A stretch of 64,000 nt of DNA from Shewanella subflava (GTDB lineage Bacteria; Pseudomonadota; Gammaproteobacteria; Enterobacterales; Shewanellaceae), in contig NZ_JAPDMX010000020.1 of assembly GCF_025971955.1 (NCBI RefSeq), forward strand, positions 28,895 through 92,894. The letters run 5' to 3'. This document shows, piece after piece, positions 56,904 through 64,000 of the stretch (the first letter of the stretch is position 1; each line of letters begins with the position of its first letter). Under the pieces are notes generated by a model. The model made no database searches, was not told the origin of the DNA, and saw only the letters and a program-made list of their open reading frames with translations. The translations under genes were made by a program, and so were the position numbers.

Positions 56904-58849
56904 GCGTTTTCTTTAATCCATGCTTGCCAAGGTAGTGCCTTAGCATTTGCTAAAATTGTCTGCTTCGTTTCATCTTCTAGTTGACAAAATTTTTGCCAAA
57001 TAGTTTGTGCAGCCATGAACTGTTTGGTCGATTGTTGTGCAATCCATAATGCTAAAGCTTCATTATTGGGTTGGGTAGCATTCATCCATTGTAAAAGTTC
57101 AGGGATCACTGCAGCTAACTGGCTATCTCTCAAATATGGGGGCACTTTCTTGATAATCAACTGCCCATAACGAATTGTTAATTCAATACCCAATTGACGT
57201 AAAAATGGTTCATTTTGATCTATCGTTAATTGCCAATCTGGATCAGCCTTCACCGATACAGGCATCAGTAAGGGTTGCCCAATTAATCCCGTCGCTAATT
57301 TATGCAAAATTTCATGCTGTAAAACCGCTTGCTGCACGACTAATAACGACATTAATTTTAATTCATTTTCAACAACTAAAACCCAAAATTGCCCATCGAG
57401 CACATTTGGCATCAAGGGCAAATTGGCAATGTCTTGAGTCAAGACATTGGTTTGATATGTGTTATCTATTGCACTGTGTGAATGCTCAGAGCTTTGTAGC
57501 AATTGCCCATAACTGCTAATCGCGGCTGGAGTAACAGATTTAGTTGGCGGTGTGGTAAAAGCCCTACTCAATTGTTCATGTTTATCTTGGTTAGCATCAT
57601 AACGAGGTTTTATATCAGAAGAATATCCACCAAATGAATGACTTGCCTGCCCCGGAACATGCATACTGCCAAATTGACTAACACTGTTGGCACGACGAGT
57701 ATCATGAGATGAAGCATATTGCTGTCGAGTCATTCCCTGGGCTGAATCGGCTAAGGCAAAGTCGTTACTGTTTGACTGCGAGTGTGAATAATCTAATTGT
57801 TCAGATAAATTAACGTCATCCGAGCTAATTGACTTAGGTTGATAAGAAACTAACTCAACCATTTGCGACAAAGCCGACTGTAATGCCTGTAAAATAAAGT
57901 CATGCACATAACGTGATTGATGAAAACGCACTTCATGTTTTGCAGGATGCACATTGACATCAACTTGGTGCGGATCTAAATCTAGCATCAGCACGTAACC
58001 AGGTTGATGATCGACCCCCTGTTCTGCAAAAGCTTGTCGCACAGCATGATTAACTAGCCTGTCACGGACTAAACGTCCATTCACATAAAAATAGCTACTG
58101 TCACTGATCACATTGTCAAAGGGGGACTGTAAGTAGCCCCGAAGAGATAAGCCATCATGTTCACAAGAAACCGTAAGTGCATTTTCAGCAAACTGGCGAC
58201 CACAGATTTGACCTAAGCGCTGTTGGTGTTGAATCTCGGTATTGGCAGGCCGATATTGACGTACTAATTTGCCATTGTGTGTCAGGGTAAAATGAATATC
58301 ACAACGTGCAATAGCAATGCGCTTTAACCATTCATCAATATGAGTAAACTCTGTTTTATCACTTTTTAAAAAACGTCTTCTGGCGGGGGTGTTAAAAAAT
58401 AAATCAACCACATCAATAGTAGTGCCCTGCGGGTGAGCCGCTGGGGTAATTTTAACATCCATTTGCGAGCCTTCTGCGAAGGCTTGCCATGCTTCGGTTT
58501 GTTCCTCAGTTTTAGAGGTCAAGGTTAAGCGCGCAACAGAACTAATACTTGCTAGCGCCTCGCCCCTAAAGCCAAAACTCATGATGGCTTCTAGATCATC
58601 TAAACTGTGTACTTTAGATGTAGCATGGCGTGAGAGTGCTAAAGCAAGCTCCTCTTTAGGAATACCTGCGCCATTATCACGGATCCGAATAAGTTTGCTG
58701 CCACCTTTATCGATGTCAATATCCACCCGCGTTGCGCCAGCATCTAGACTGTTTTCAACCAGCTCTTTAACCACGGATGCCGGACGCTCTACTACTTCGC
58801 CAGCGGCTATTTGGTTTGCAAGTTGAGGAGGTAACAGTTGGATAGCCAT
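56900..58849 (-). CDS. mutL: DNA mismatch repair protein MutL
   Basis: MutL couples MutS mismatch recognition to MutH. The 649-residue protein has the GHKL ATPase motifs near the N-terminus: [12 protein letters not shown] (29-40), IRDNGAGIP (56-64), RHATSKV, and [12 protein letters not shown] near 92-103. The C-terminal dimerisation domain (about 455-645) lacks the DQHAxxER endonuclease motif, as in MutH-containing bacteria. The central linker (about 345-450) is Ser/Gln-rich and unstructured. Stop to start spacing with amiB is 2 bp. Confidence 0.96.
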   Translation of the reverse strand: MAIQLLPPQLANQIAAGEVVERPASVVKELVENSLDAGATRVDIDIDKGGSKLIRIRDNGAGIPKEELALALSRHATSKVHSLDDLEAIMSFGFRGEALASISSVARLTLTSKTEEQTEAWQAFAEGSQMDVKITPAAHPQGTTIDVVDLFFNTPARRRFLKSDKTEFTHIDEWLKRIAIARCDIHFTLTHNGKLVRQYRPANTEIQHQQRLGQICGRQFAENALTVSCEHDGLSLRGYLQSPFDNVISDSSYFYVNGRLVRDRLVNHAVRQAFAEQGVDHQPGYVLMLDLDPHQVDVNVHPAKHEVRFHQSRYVHDFILQALQSALSQMVELVSYQPKSISSDDVNLSEQLDYSHSQSNSNDFALADSAQGMTRQQYASSHDTRRANSVSQFGSMHVPGQASHSFGGYSSDIKPRYDANQDKHEQLSRAFTTPPTKSVTPAAISSYGQLLQSSEHSHSAIDNTYQTNVLTQDIANLPLMPNVLDGQFWVLVVENELKLMSLLVVQQAVLQHEILHKLATGLIGQPLLMPVSVKADPDWQLTIDQNEPFLRQLGIELTIRYGQLIIKKVPPYLRDSQLAAVIPELLQWMNATQPNNEALALWIAQQSTKQFMAAQTIWQKFCQLEDETKQTILANAKALPWQAWIKENA

Positions 58850-58851
58850 GA

Positions 58852-60174
58852 TTATGCCCTTGGAATAATCAGCTGTTGGCCAATTCGAACCACATCAGAC
58901 TTCAAATTATTCGCTTTTTTGATGCCGTCAACACTCACACCATAACGTCTGGCGATTAACGATAATGACTCACCAGATTTCACTTTATGCTTAGTGTTAG
59001 CACTTTGCGCAACTAAAGTGCCTGAAGGAGGGTTAGCTTCAAAGTAGCGCACAACCCCTTTATGGATGGCATTCGCTAATTTTTGTTGATGGTTGCGATT
59101 GATTAATAACTTCTCTTCACCTGGATTTGAAATAAATCCAGTTTCAATTAAAATGGATGGAATATCTGCCGCTTTTAATACCGCTAAACTAGCCGCTTCA
59201 GGGGCTTTTTTATGCAGATAAGTGACTGAACCTAGGTCTCGCAAAATGTCTTTGGCAATGTCATTACTCATCACCATTGAGTTGTTTTTCTGCATATCAA
59301 TGAGGGTTTGAACTAAATACTTTTCAACATCAGAGTTTTGAATAATATCGCCCACACCACCCAGTAACTCTGAATGTTTTTCAGTTTGCTCTAACAGTCG
59401 ACCTAACTCACTGTCTGCTCTGCGCATTGAGAGCACCCAAACCGAAGCGCCTCTTGGTTGAGGAGAAGTAAATGCATCCGCGTGAATAGACAATAATAAG
59501 TCTGCTTTACTACGGCGCGCCAATTCAGAACGACGATTTAAGTCAACAAAGTAGTCTCCTGTTCGCGTCATCACTGCTTGCATGCCCGGAGTCGCATTGA
59601 TTTTATCAGCCAAGCGTTTTGAAATATCCAATACCACCCGCTTTTCATACATCCCTGATGGACCAATTGACCCAGGGTCTTCTCCGCCATGGCCAGCATC
59701 AATGGCAATAATAATGTCTCGATTGGTTCCCGAAGAATGTATGGTGGTTTTGGCTCTGGCTTCTTCACTGAATGAATCATCTAAATCGACCACTAGACGA
59801 TTACCGTATGGTGGCGTCGGAGATAAGGTGAAAAGATTAGATTTAATGGGCTTAGTCAGGTCCAGTACCAATCTAAGTGTGCCTTTCGCCGGAGGGCTAC
59901 TGACACGAATACGTTTAATGAGTTTACTATTGTTGCTTAATTTATCCAGCTTGACTTTGTTACTGGCATTTTTGATGTCAACAACTAATCTGTCAGGCCC
60001 TGTTAACGTAAAAGAGTCATATTCAGGTGCTTGAGATAAATCAAAAACCACACGAGTGGATTCTGGTGCAGCCCAAATACGCACACTATCAAGATCATTC
60101 GCGCTTTGCGCTGCAAATGACAAGCTGGTTGCGACTATAAAAGCGCAATAAAAAAGTATTTTATTTACAGTCAT
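58852..60174 (-). CDS. amiB: N-acetylmuramoyl-L-alanine amidase, AmiB/AmiC type
   Basis: This periplasmic amidase cleaves septal peptidoglycan during cell division. The 440-residue protein has a signal peptide (cleavage after SFAAQSA near 25), an AMIN domain (about 28-130), an amidase_3 catalytic domain (about 150-375) and one LysM domain (about 393-437). In the catalytic domain, zinc ligands include His in [13 protein letters not shown] near 159 and Glu in the helix KRVVLDI region, and catalytic Glu is in LIETGFISN near 348. It is directly after tsaE (2 bp) and before mutL. Confidence 0.94.
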   Translation of the reverse strand: MTVNKILFYCAFIVATSLSFAAQSANDLDSVRIWAAPESTRVVFDLSQAPEYDSFTLTGPDRLVVDIKNASNKVKLDKLSNNSKLIKRIRVSSPPAKGTLRLVLDLTKPIKSNLFTLSPTPPYGNRLVVDLDDSFSEEARAKTTIHSSGTNRDIIIAIDAGHGGEDPGSIGPSGMYEKRVVLDISKRLADKINATPGMQAVMTRTGDYFVDLNRRSELARRSKADLLLSIHADAFTSPQPRGASVWVLSMRRADSELGRLLEQTEKHSELLGGVGDIIQNSDVEKYLVQTLIDMQKNNSMVMSNDIAKDILRDLGSVTYLHKKAPEAASLAVLKAADIPSILIETGFISNPGEEKLLINRNHQQKLANAIHKGVVRYFEANPPSGTLVAQSANTKHKVKSGESLSLIARRYGVSVDGIKKANNLKSDVVRIGQQLIIPRA

Positions 60175-60176
60175 TA

Positions 60177-60635
60177 TTATTTTAATTTTGTCAAAATAGC
60201 CTGCCCAGAAGCAGACAAAGCGTTGATTTCAATTTCTCGTTGATTATCTTTATAACGTAAATGTAAATGAATGTCTGCTTCAGGTAGCATTCCCTGCCCA
60301 TGCTCTGGCCATTCAACCAAACAAATACTAGTGGAGTTAAAGTAATCACGAATACCCATAAACTCTAACTCTTCAGGATCAGCTACACGATATAAATCAA
60401 AATGATATACATCAAACCCGTCAAACTCATAAGGTTCAACCAAGGTGTATGTCGGACTTTTCACCGCTCCTTTGTGGCCTAAAGACTGAATAATGCCACG
60501 GCTTAAGGTGGTTTTACCCGCCCCTAAATCACCGGTTAAAAAAATCGTCAATGGAGGGATTAGGCCTTGCGCAACAAATTGTCCCATTGCCACTGTAGCT
60601 TGTTCATTTTCAAGATTTTTAACAATAGAAGTCAT
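60177..60635 (-). CDS. tsaE: tRNA t6A biosynthesis ATPase TsaE
   Basis: TsaE is the ATPase of the TsaBDE complex that makes N6-threonylcarbamoyladenosine at position 37 of ANN-reading tRNAs. The 152-residue protein has the P-loop GDLGAGKTT at 35-43, and SPTYTLVEPY near 66 and EWPEHG near 108. It is the first gene of the tsaE-amiB-mutL-miaA-hfq-hflXKC unit; the E. coli neighbour nnr is absent upstream. The 165-bp gap ahead of it likely holds the promoter. Confidence 0.95.
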   Translation of the reverse strand: MTSIVKNLENEQATVAMGQFVAQGLIPPLTIFLTGDLGAGKTTLSRGIIQSLGHKGAVKSPTYTLVEPYEFDGFDVYHFDLYRVADPEELEFMGIRDYFNSTSICLVEWPEHGQGMLPEADIHLHLRYKDNQREIEINALSASGQAILTKLK

Positions 60636-60730
60636 ATCAAACAGCCAATAAACTCATAAAAGATACCCAAACGTACAATATACCAGAGTTCTGTATTTAA
60701 CTCCTACAGCTGCCGTGGGCTTTTTTCAAC

Positions 60731-60761
60731 AAAAAAAATGCCAGCAATCTAATTGCTGGCA
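60731..60761 (-). terminator. Rho-independent terminator of the helical hypothetical gene
   Basis: TGCCAGCAAT (60739-60748) pairs with ATTGCTGGCA (60752-60761) around CTA, with eight As on the left as the minus-strand U-tract. It insulates the tsaE operon from the gene upstream. Confidence 0.88.
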
Positions 60762-60800
60762 CGAATTAAAGCGATGGTAATATCACTTAAAACTGCATTT

Positions 60801-61256
60801 TTAGATATCATCCATCCGCAATACACTGTGAACTAATCTTTTTTGTTGAGTTTGCGCGACACGAATAACATCTAATAAAGCACTTTTTGCGTCATTCGAT
60901 GATGTCAGCTCTGCCGTTTTCTCAAGTAATGCTATCAGACGATTTTCTAAATCAAGGTGCAATTCCAACAATTGCTCTTCATCCATATTCGCGGGTAACG
61001 TTGTTTCATCACAGCGTTTGAGAAAATCTTCAAACACCACATCCTGATACCAAGTATCAAGGATTTTTGCTGGGGCATCTTCAATATAGCTCTCTAAGGT
61101 GTCGTAAATATGTTTCTCATGCTGCTGAAAGTATTCCAACATTAGCTTAACGCGAGATGAATCAGCATTTCGATGTAATCGTTTGTACAACTTACTCATA
61201 CCTAAACGACAATTGGCAATATACTCAAGTAATTCACTTAACTGCTGAATACGCAT
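60801..61256 (-). CDS. Hypothetical all-helical cytosolic protein
   Basis: The 151-residue acidic protein is predicted all-helical with no signal or membrane segment. I do not recognise the family with certainty. Helices carry Glu-x-x-His-like patterns (QQHEKHIYDTLESY near 44-57; LELHLDLENRLIALLEK near 97-113), which recalls the four-helix ferritin/hemerythrin style, but no clear set of metal ligands can be fixed. The gene has its own terminator and is bounded by a 380-bp gap upstream. Confidence 0.7.
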   Translation of the reverse strand: MRIQQLSELLEYIANCRLGMSKLYKRLHRNADSSRVKLMLEYFQQHEKHIYDTLESYIEDAPAKILDTWYQDVVFEDFLKRCDETTLPANMDEEQLLELHLDLENRLIALLEKTAELTSSNDAKSALLDVIRVAQTQQKRLVHSVLRMDDI

Positions 61257-61637
61257 ATTTTACTACCTCACTTTACAGCCTGATGGTCTCAGGTAACCTT
61301 GTTAGCTTCATTATTAGAAATTTTTGTTAACAATTATTTGAGCAAGGTCATATTTTTTACTGATGACAGAGAGATATATTAGGGATAGATGAAGAAATGG
61401 GTTGTAGATCACTTAACTGTATTCATTTAGGTTTTGGTCATAGTCATAAACTGAAATGGAATACTCACTAGGTAAAAGACGTTTTACTACACAGGTCTCG
61501 CAGTGACTGCCTTTACGCGTTTTCATTTGGGTTTGGCAAATAAATTTGATCACTCAATGTTATAGGTAATTAAATTTATTTCAAAATATCTTATTGTTTC
61601 TGATTTTATCAGAATTCGCCAGACGCTATGCCACGCT
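61257..61637. other. Gene-free stretch of 381 bp
   Basis: AT-rich sequence with no open reading frame I can support. It must contain the promoter of the helical hypothetical gene and the 3' end of the FUSC gene transcript. I see no strong hairpin or repeat in it. Confidence 0.6.
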
Positions 61638-63053
61638 TTACCCATCAGCAAGTTGTGCTATTTTCCAACTAAATAGTCGCGTGTAAAATTGCACTAAGAC
61701 CAAACTCAGCATGATATAAATCAACATGGTTAAAGACATTTCAATGTCGAAATTGGGGGGGCTATGTAAAGCGCCCATGGTCATCAACATCATTAAATTC
61801 CCCCCAATCAGTCGGTGAATAATAAACTGTGGTTTTGATGCAACCCGCCAAATAATGAAAGTGTTAATGAAGTAAAAACTGGCTAATTGCCAAATCTCAG
61901 TCATCAAAGGCATGATCAAAACGTATTGTGCAATAAACAGTATTCCAAAACCGAAATAACCCAACATCCAGTGCTTCAGTACGCGATCAGGCATGGTAGC
62001 CAATAAGCCTGCATATATGCCAGCATTAAGAGGGAAAAGGAAACTGTCTGGAATGGGAAGATAAATCCACATCAAAATTGCGGTGACAAAAATACTTAAC
62101 GCTTTTAAAGCTTTTAAAGCATCAAGACGATAATTTCTGGGGCGTATAAACTCAGGGTTAGCTTCTTCAGGCAAATTATCGTAAGCCTGCAAAATATATT
62201 CCGCGGTAACTGTTGCCGGCTGGGTATCATTATCTGCGTGCTTTAAAAAAGCAACGGCTTTATTTAACCGCCTTTGCTGCTTTATCAACGACTTTGAGCT
62301 GGAGATATTTTGCAATATAAATGTTAGATAATATTGAGCGACAGACATAGCTTTCACTCGCATTTTCCAATGTCTATATTGGTTTTGCAATTGATAACTC
62401 CCCTGTAAAGGCACGTTGAGGTACTCATTTAATTTCTTAATACTATTACGATGGTCTGACATTTGAATCGCCTTTTTAATCAGACGTTCATCTGGTTCAA
62501 TCGCTAAAAAATGGGTTAAGTCATCAAGACTCACGATTAATTTTTGTTGCGTTTGAGAAAACAGTAAGAAAAAAATCTCTTCAGTATCCCATGGCCAAAG
62601 GACACGAAAAACTAGCGTATAAGCCAAGACCCCCAATAAGGTTTCTTGCAAGCGTAACAACAAGATATTAAAGGTAATTTGACTATCAAAACCACCAATA
62701 CTAGCCACCACGACGCAAGAGATAAAAATCGTGAGATAAATATCCCCGTATTCCTCATCGCTTGTCATAAACACACACACAGCTAACACAGCGCACAATG
62801 AGGCTAAAAAAAGAAATCGTTCTTGAGATAAAAAGCCAATTAAGAGCAGGCCAATAACTATGCCGATGCTAGTGCCAATAAGCCTATGCCGGCCCTTTTT
62901 AATTGCATGCCCAAGTGACTCACTCATCGCGATAACAATCACTGCCATGCCTGACCAATATGGCTTATCCCACTGCAGCCATAACGCACCGCACACAGAA
63001 AGAGATACCGCAAGCGCCACCTTAACGGCTGATTTATTTGGCGTGAGATCCAA
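61638..63053 (-). CDS. FUSC-family inner-membrane protein, short form
   Basis: The 471-residue protein has two blocks of about five membrane helices (residues 10-155 and 318-460) around a cytosolic helical region (about 160-315). That is the layout of the fusaric-acid-resistance/aromatic-acid efflux (FUSC, AaeB, YccS) superfamily. Family members are commonly 650-720 residues with a second cytosolic domain after the last membrane block; that domain is absent here, so it is a short variant or a truncated gene. The start is a TTG at 63053 with CGAGG eight bases upstream; no ATG is suitably placed. A role in efflux is an inference from the family. Confidence 0.78.
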   Translation of the reverse strand: MDLTPNKSAVKVALAVSLSVCGALWLQWDKPYWSGMAVIVIAMSESLGHAIKKGRHRLIGTSIGIVIGLLLIGFLSQERFLFLASLCAVLAVCVFMTSDEEYGDIYLTIFISCVVVASIGGFDSQITFNILLLRLQETLLGVLAYTLVFRVLWPWDTEEIFFLLFSQTQQKLIVSLDDLTHFLAIEPDERLIKKAIQMSDHRNSIKKLNEYLNVPLQGSYQLQNQYRHWKMRVKAMSVAQYYLTFILQNISSSKSLIKQQRRLNKAVAFLKHADNDTQPATVTAEYILQAYDNLPEEANPEFIRPRNYRLDALKALKALSIFVTAILMWIYLPIPDSFLFPLNAGIYAGLLATMPDRVLKHWMLGYFGFGILFIAQYVLIMPLMTEIWQLASFYFINTFIIWRVASKPQFIIHRLIGGNLMMLMTMGALHSPPNFDIEMSLTMLIYIMLSLVLVQFYTRLFSWKIAQLADG

Positions 63054-63460
63054 TTTAATACCTCGTATAAGTGGGGGTCAGGATAAATGGGGCTGCGTAA
63101 ACTTAAAAAATTTTAATATTTTCAGTATAAGTGACTTTATCAATATAACCTCAAACCAAATAAGACAATACCAAGGTAGTAGAATAAAGGCCGACTTTGA
63201 TCACTTTTTTATACTTAATCTAAAATGCTGATATATATAAAGACTAGCTAACACACTAATTGATTTAGGTTTACTTTAAAACAAACTTCTAAAGAGATAT
63301 GTTTGCTTAGAATAAGATAACTTTATGAGCCAACAGCCTTGTGACCGACATAACGTCCAACATCAACCTTAAACCATTGAATATATTGATTTTAAATGTC
63401 ATCTATCTACCTAAGCTGAGGTCAAATAACACCATCATAATAAATAAGTAATCAGAAATA

Positions 63461-63577
63461 ACCGAGGAAAAATACGTGATAACAAAGAAGGTATTTACGG
63501 TAAGCCATTATTATACAATCATAAAATATACGAAATTATCACCTATTTTACCAAGCTTGAATAAACAGTGATTTATG
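63461..63577 (+). repeat. Diverged dispersed repeat, family 2, copy 2
   Basis: Similar to 47349-47467, same orientation. Shared blocks are GAGGAAAAAT, GTGATAACAA, GTAAGCCATTATTATACAATC with its counterpart, and AATAAACAGTGATTTATGA. Identity is roughly two-thirds by eye, with indels. Confidence 0.45.
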
Positions 63578-63748
63578 ACCGTTGGTATAACAGCACCAGA
63601 ATTGCGAATGGTTTTACACTCCGAGGATATAAATAGCACTGTAAAATGGGCGAATAAGTTTCAGTTGTTAACTGTATACCTTGAAAAAGATAGGGATCTC
63701 GCTATCAAAAAACCAACTGAGCTAACGTCGTATTTAGAATATCTTGAG

Positions 63749-63785
63749 TTGGAATATTTATAGATTGGAATGTTTATAGATTGGA
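63749..63785. repeat. 16-bp tandem repeat, two units, at the tRNA relic
   Basis: TTGGAATATTTATAGA (63749-63764) and TTGGAATGTTTATAGA (63765-63780), then TTGGA, which belongs to the 3' end of the tRNA-like sequence. Confidence 0.75.
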
Positions 63786-63880
63786 GCGACAAACTCTTGT
63801 TAAGAGTGGTTCGAACCGATGACCGATACTTTGGCAAAAAGAGGGCATCAACTCTTTCAATCAACTCAACTGAGCTAATT
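63782..63880 (-). pseudogene. Decayed tRNA-Gly-like sequence
   Basis: Read on the minus strand it begins ATTAGCTCAGTTGAG, contains GCCAAAGTATCGGTCATCGG and GGTTCGAACC, and ends GTCGCTCCA, all shared with the intact tRNA-Gly at 63928. The anticodon stem is broken by extra bases (CCCTCTTTTTGCC), and the T-stem is replaced by an extra hairpin (ACTCTT/AAGAGT). At 99 nt it cannot fold as a cloverleaf, so it is a tRNA relic. Confidence 0.75.
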
Positions 63881-63890
63881 TATTATCAAC

Positions 63891-63931
63891 TTGGATTTGA
63901 ATTTGGATTTGAATTTGGATTTGAATTTGGA
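63891..63931. repeat. 12-bp tandem repeat, three units, at the tRNA-Gly 3' end
   Basis: Three perfect copies of TTGGATTTGAAT (63891-63926) followed by TTGGA, whose TGG is the complement of the tRNA's encoded CCA end. Confidence 0.85.
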
Positions 63932-64000
63932 GCGACATATCGGGTTCGAACCGATGACCTATACCTTGGCAAGGTATCGCTCTACCAACTGAGCTAATGT
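63928..64000 (-). tRNA. tRNA-Gly (anticodon GCC), 5' end beyond window
   Basis: The minus strand reads ACAT, TAGCTCAGTTGGTAGAGC (D arm), then ATACC-TTGCCAA-GGTAT (anticodon stem-loop, anticodon GCC), then a five-base variable loop, ATCGG-TTCGAAC-CCGAT (T arm; the first base overlaps the variable loop), ATGTCGC and encoded TCCA. The acceptor stem should be GCGACAT/ATGTCGC, so three 5' bases lie outside the window. All arms pair. Other copies probably follow beyond the edge, since tRNA-Gly genes are often in arrays. Confidence 0.93.

Larger units (their letters stand above)
63054..63927. other. Gene-poor AT-rich region with repeats and tRNA relic
   Basis: About 870 bp without a convincing gene. 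A 62-codon frame at 63575-63763 has no ribosome site and begins inside repeat family 2, so I do not call it. The region contains repeat family 2 copy 2, two short tandem arrays and a decayed tRNA copy, listed separately. It reads like a rearrangement scar beside the tRNA gene. Confidence 0.6.

Noticed and set aside
61440..61492. Sixteen-codon frame with ATG in the 381-bp gap
   Set aside because: Too short, no ribosome site and no conservation evidence; treated as chance.
63575..63763. 62-codon open frame in the right-hand gene-poor region
   Set aside because: No ribosome site, overlaps a dispersed repeat at its start and a tandem repeat at its end, no recognisable family.
63749..63931. CRISPR-like repeats
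   Set aside because: Units are 12 and 16 bp, directly tandem with no spacers and no cas genes.
63770..63997. 75-codon open frame across the tRNA relic and tRNA-Gly
   Set aside because: It reads through tRNA sequence and the 12-bp tandem repeat (GFEF repeats); an artefact of the array.

Overview
The window is a stretch of Shewanella-type gammaproteobacterial chromosome (inference, from gene content and order). Evidence: AT-rich coding sequence; the E. coli-like clusters tsaE-amiB-mutL-miaA-hfq-hflX-hflK-hflC, dksA-gluQ-pcnB-folK-panB-panC, sspA-sspB, petABC, yheV/yheS/yheT/yheU/prkB and crp; and arginine succinyltransferase genes beside a DUF1338 gene. Nearly everything is core chromosome. 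I see no prophage, insertion sequence, CRISPR array or restriction system. No species can be named from the sequence alone.

Region 1 (1-9240) is the least ordinary. After the 5' 700 codons of glnE (cut by the window edge) comes a set of genes resembling the E. coli yjfIJKL group: a lipoprotein, a DUF350 membrane protein, a membrane-anchored spermidine-synthase-like enzyme, a DUF2170 protein, a PspA/IM30 protein, a DUF2491 protein and a small two-module ribbon-helix-helix-like protein. A voltage-gated potassium channel follows. Three copies of a 13-bp palindrome (GACATANTATGTC) lie in front of the two transcription units, and a good promoter can be drawn through the second set. This is the best candidate for an under-described envelope-stress/polyamine module with its own regulator.

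Region 2 (9274-19908) holds penicillin-binding protein 1B, helicase HrpB, a GAF-PAS-GGDEF-EAL protein, a 2'-5' RNA ligase-like enzyme, a PepB-type aminopeptidase and sfsA. Region 3 (20026-25948) is dksA to panC, with pcnB apparently starting at AUU as in E. coli, then a DUF4124 protein. Region 4 (26119-35433) is the yhe/prkB/crp neighbourhood, interrupted by a TIGR02444 gene, a GMC oxidoreductase with a Tat-exported partner, and a Sel1-type secreted protein. Region 5 (35519-37870) is a PepSY protein with a PhoP/PhoQ-like two-component system.

Region 6 (38151-47185, minus strand) is the arginine succinyltransferase catabolic set (astC/argM, astA, astD) plus DUF1338, followed by an HDOD protein and a lipoprotein S9 peptidase. 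Region 7 (47484-51810) is pabA, sspB-sspA and the cytochrome bc1 operon. Region 8 (52223-60635) is the mutL/hfq/hfl superoperon. Region 9 (60801-64000) has a helical hypothetical protein, an FUSC-type membrane protein, an AT-rich 870-bp gene-poor stretch with repeats and a decayed tRNA copy, and a tRNA-Gly(GCC) cut by the right edge.

Two families of short dispersed repeat are visible. One, of about 170 bp, has clearly related copies at 17461 and 37877, both beside terminators between convergent genes. The other, more diverged, lies at 47349 and 63461.
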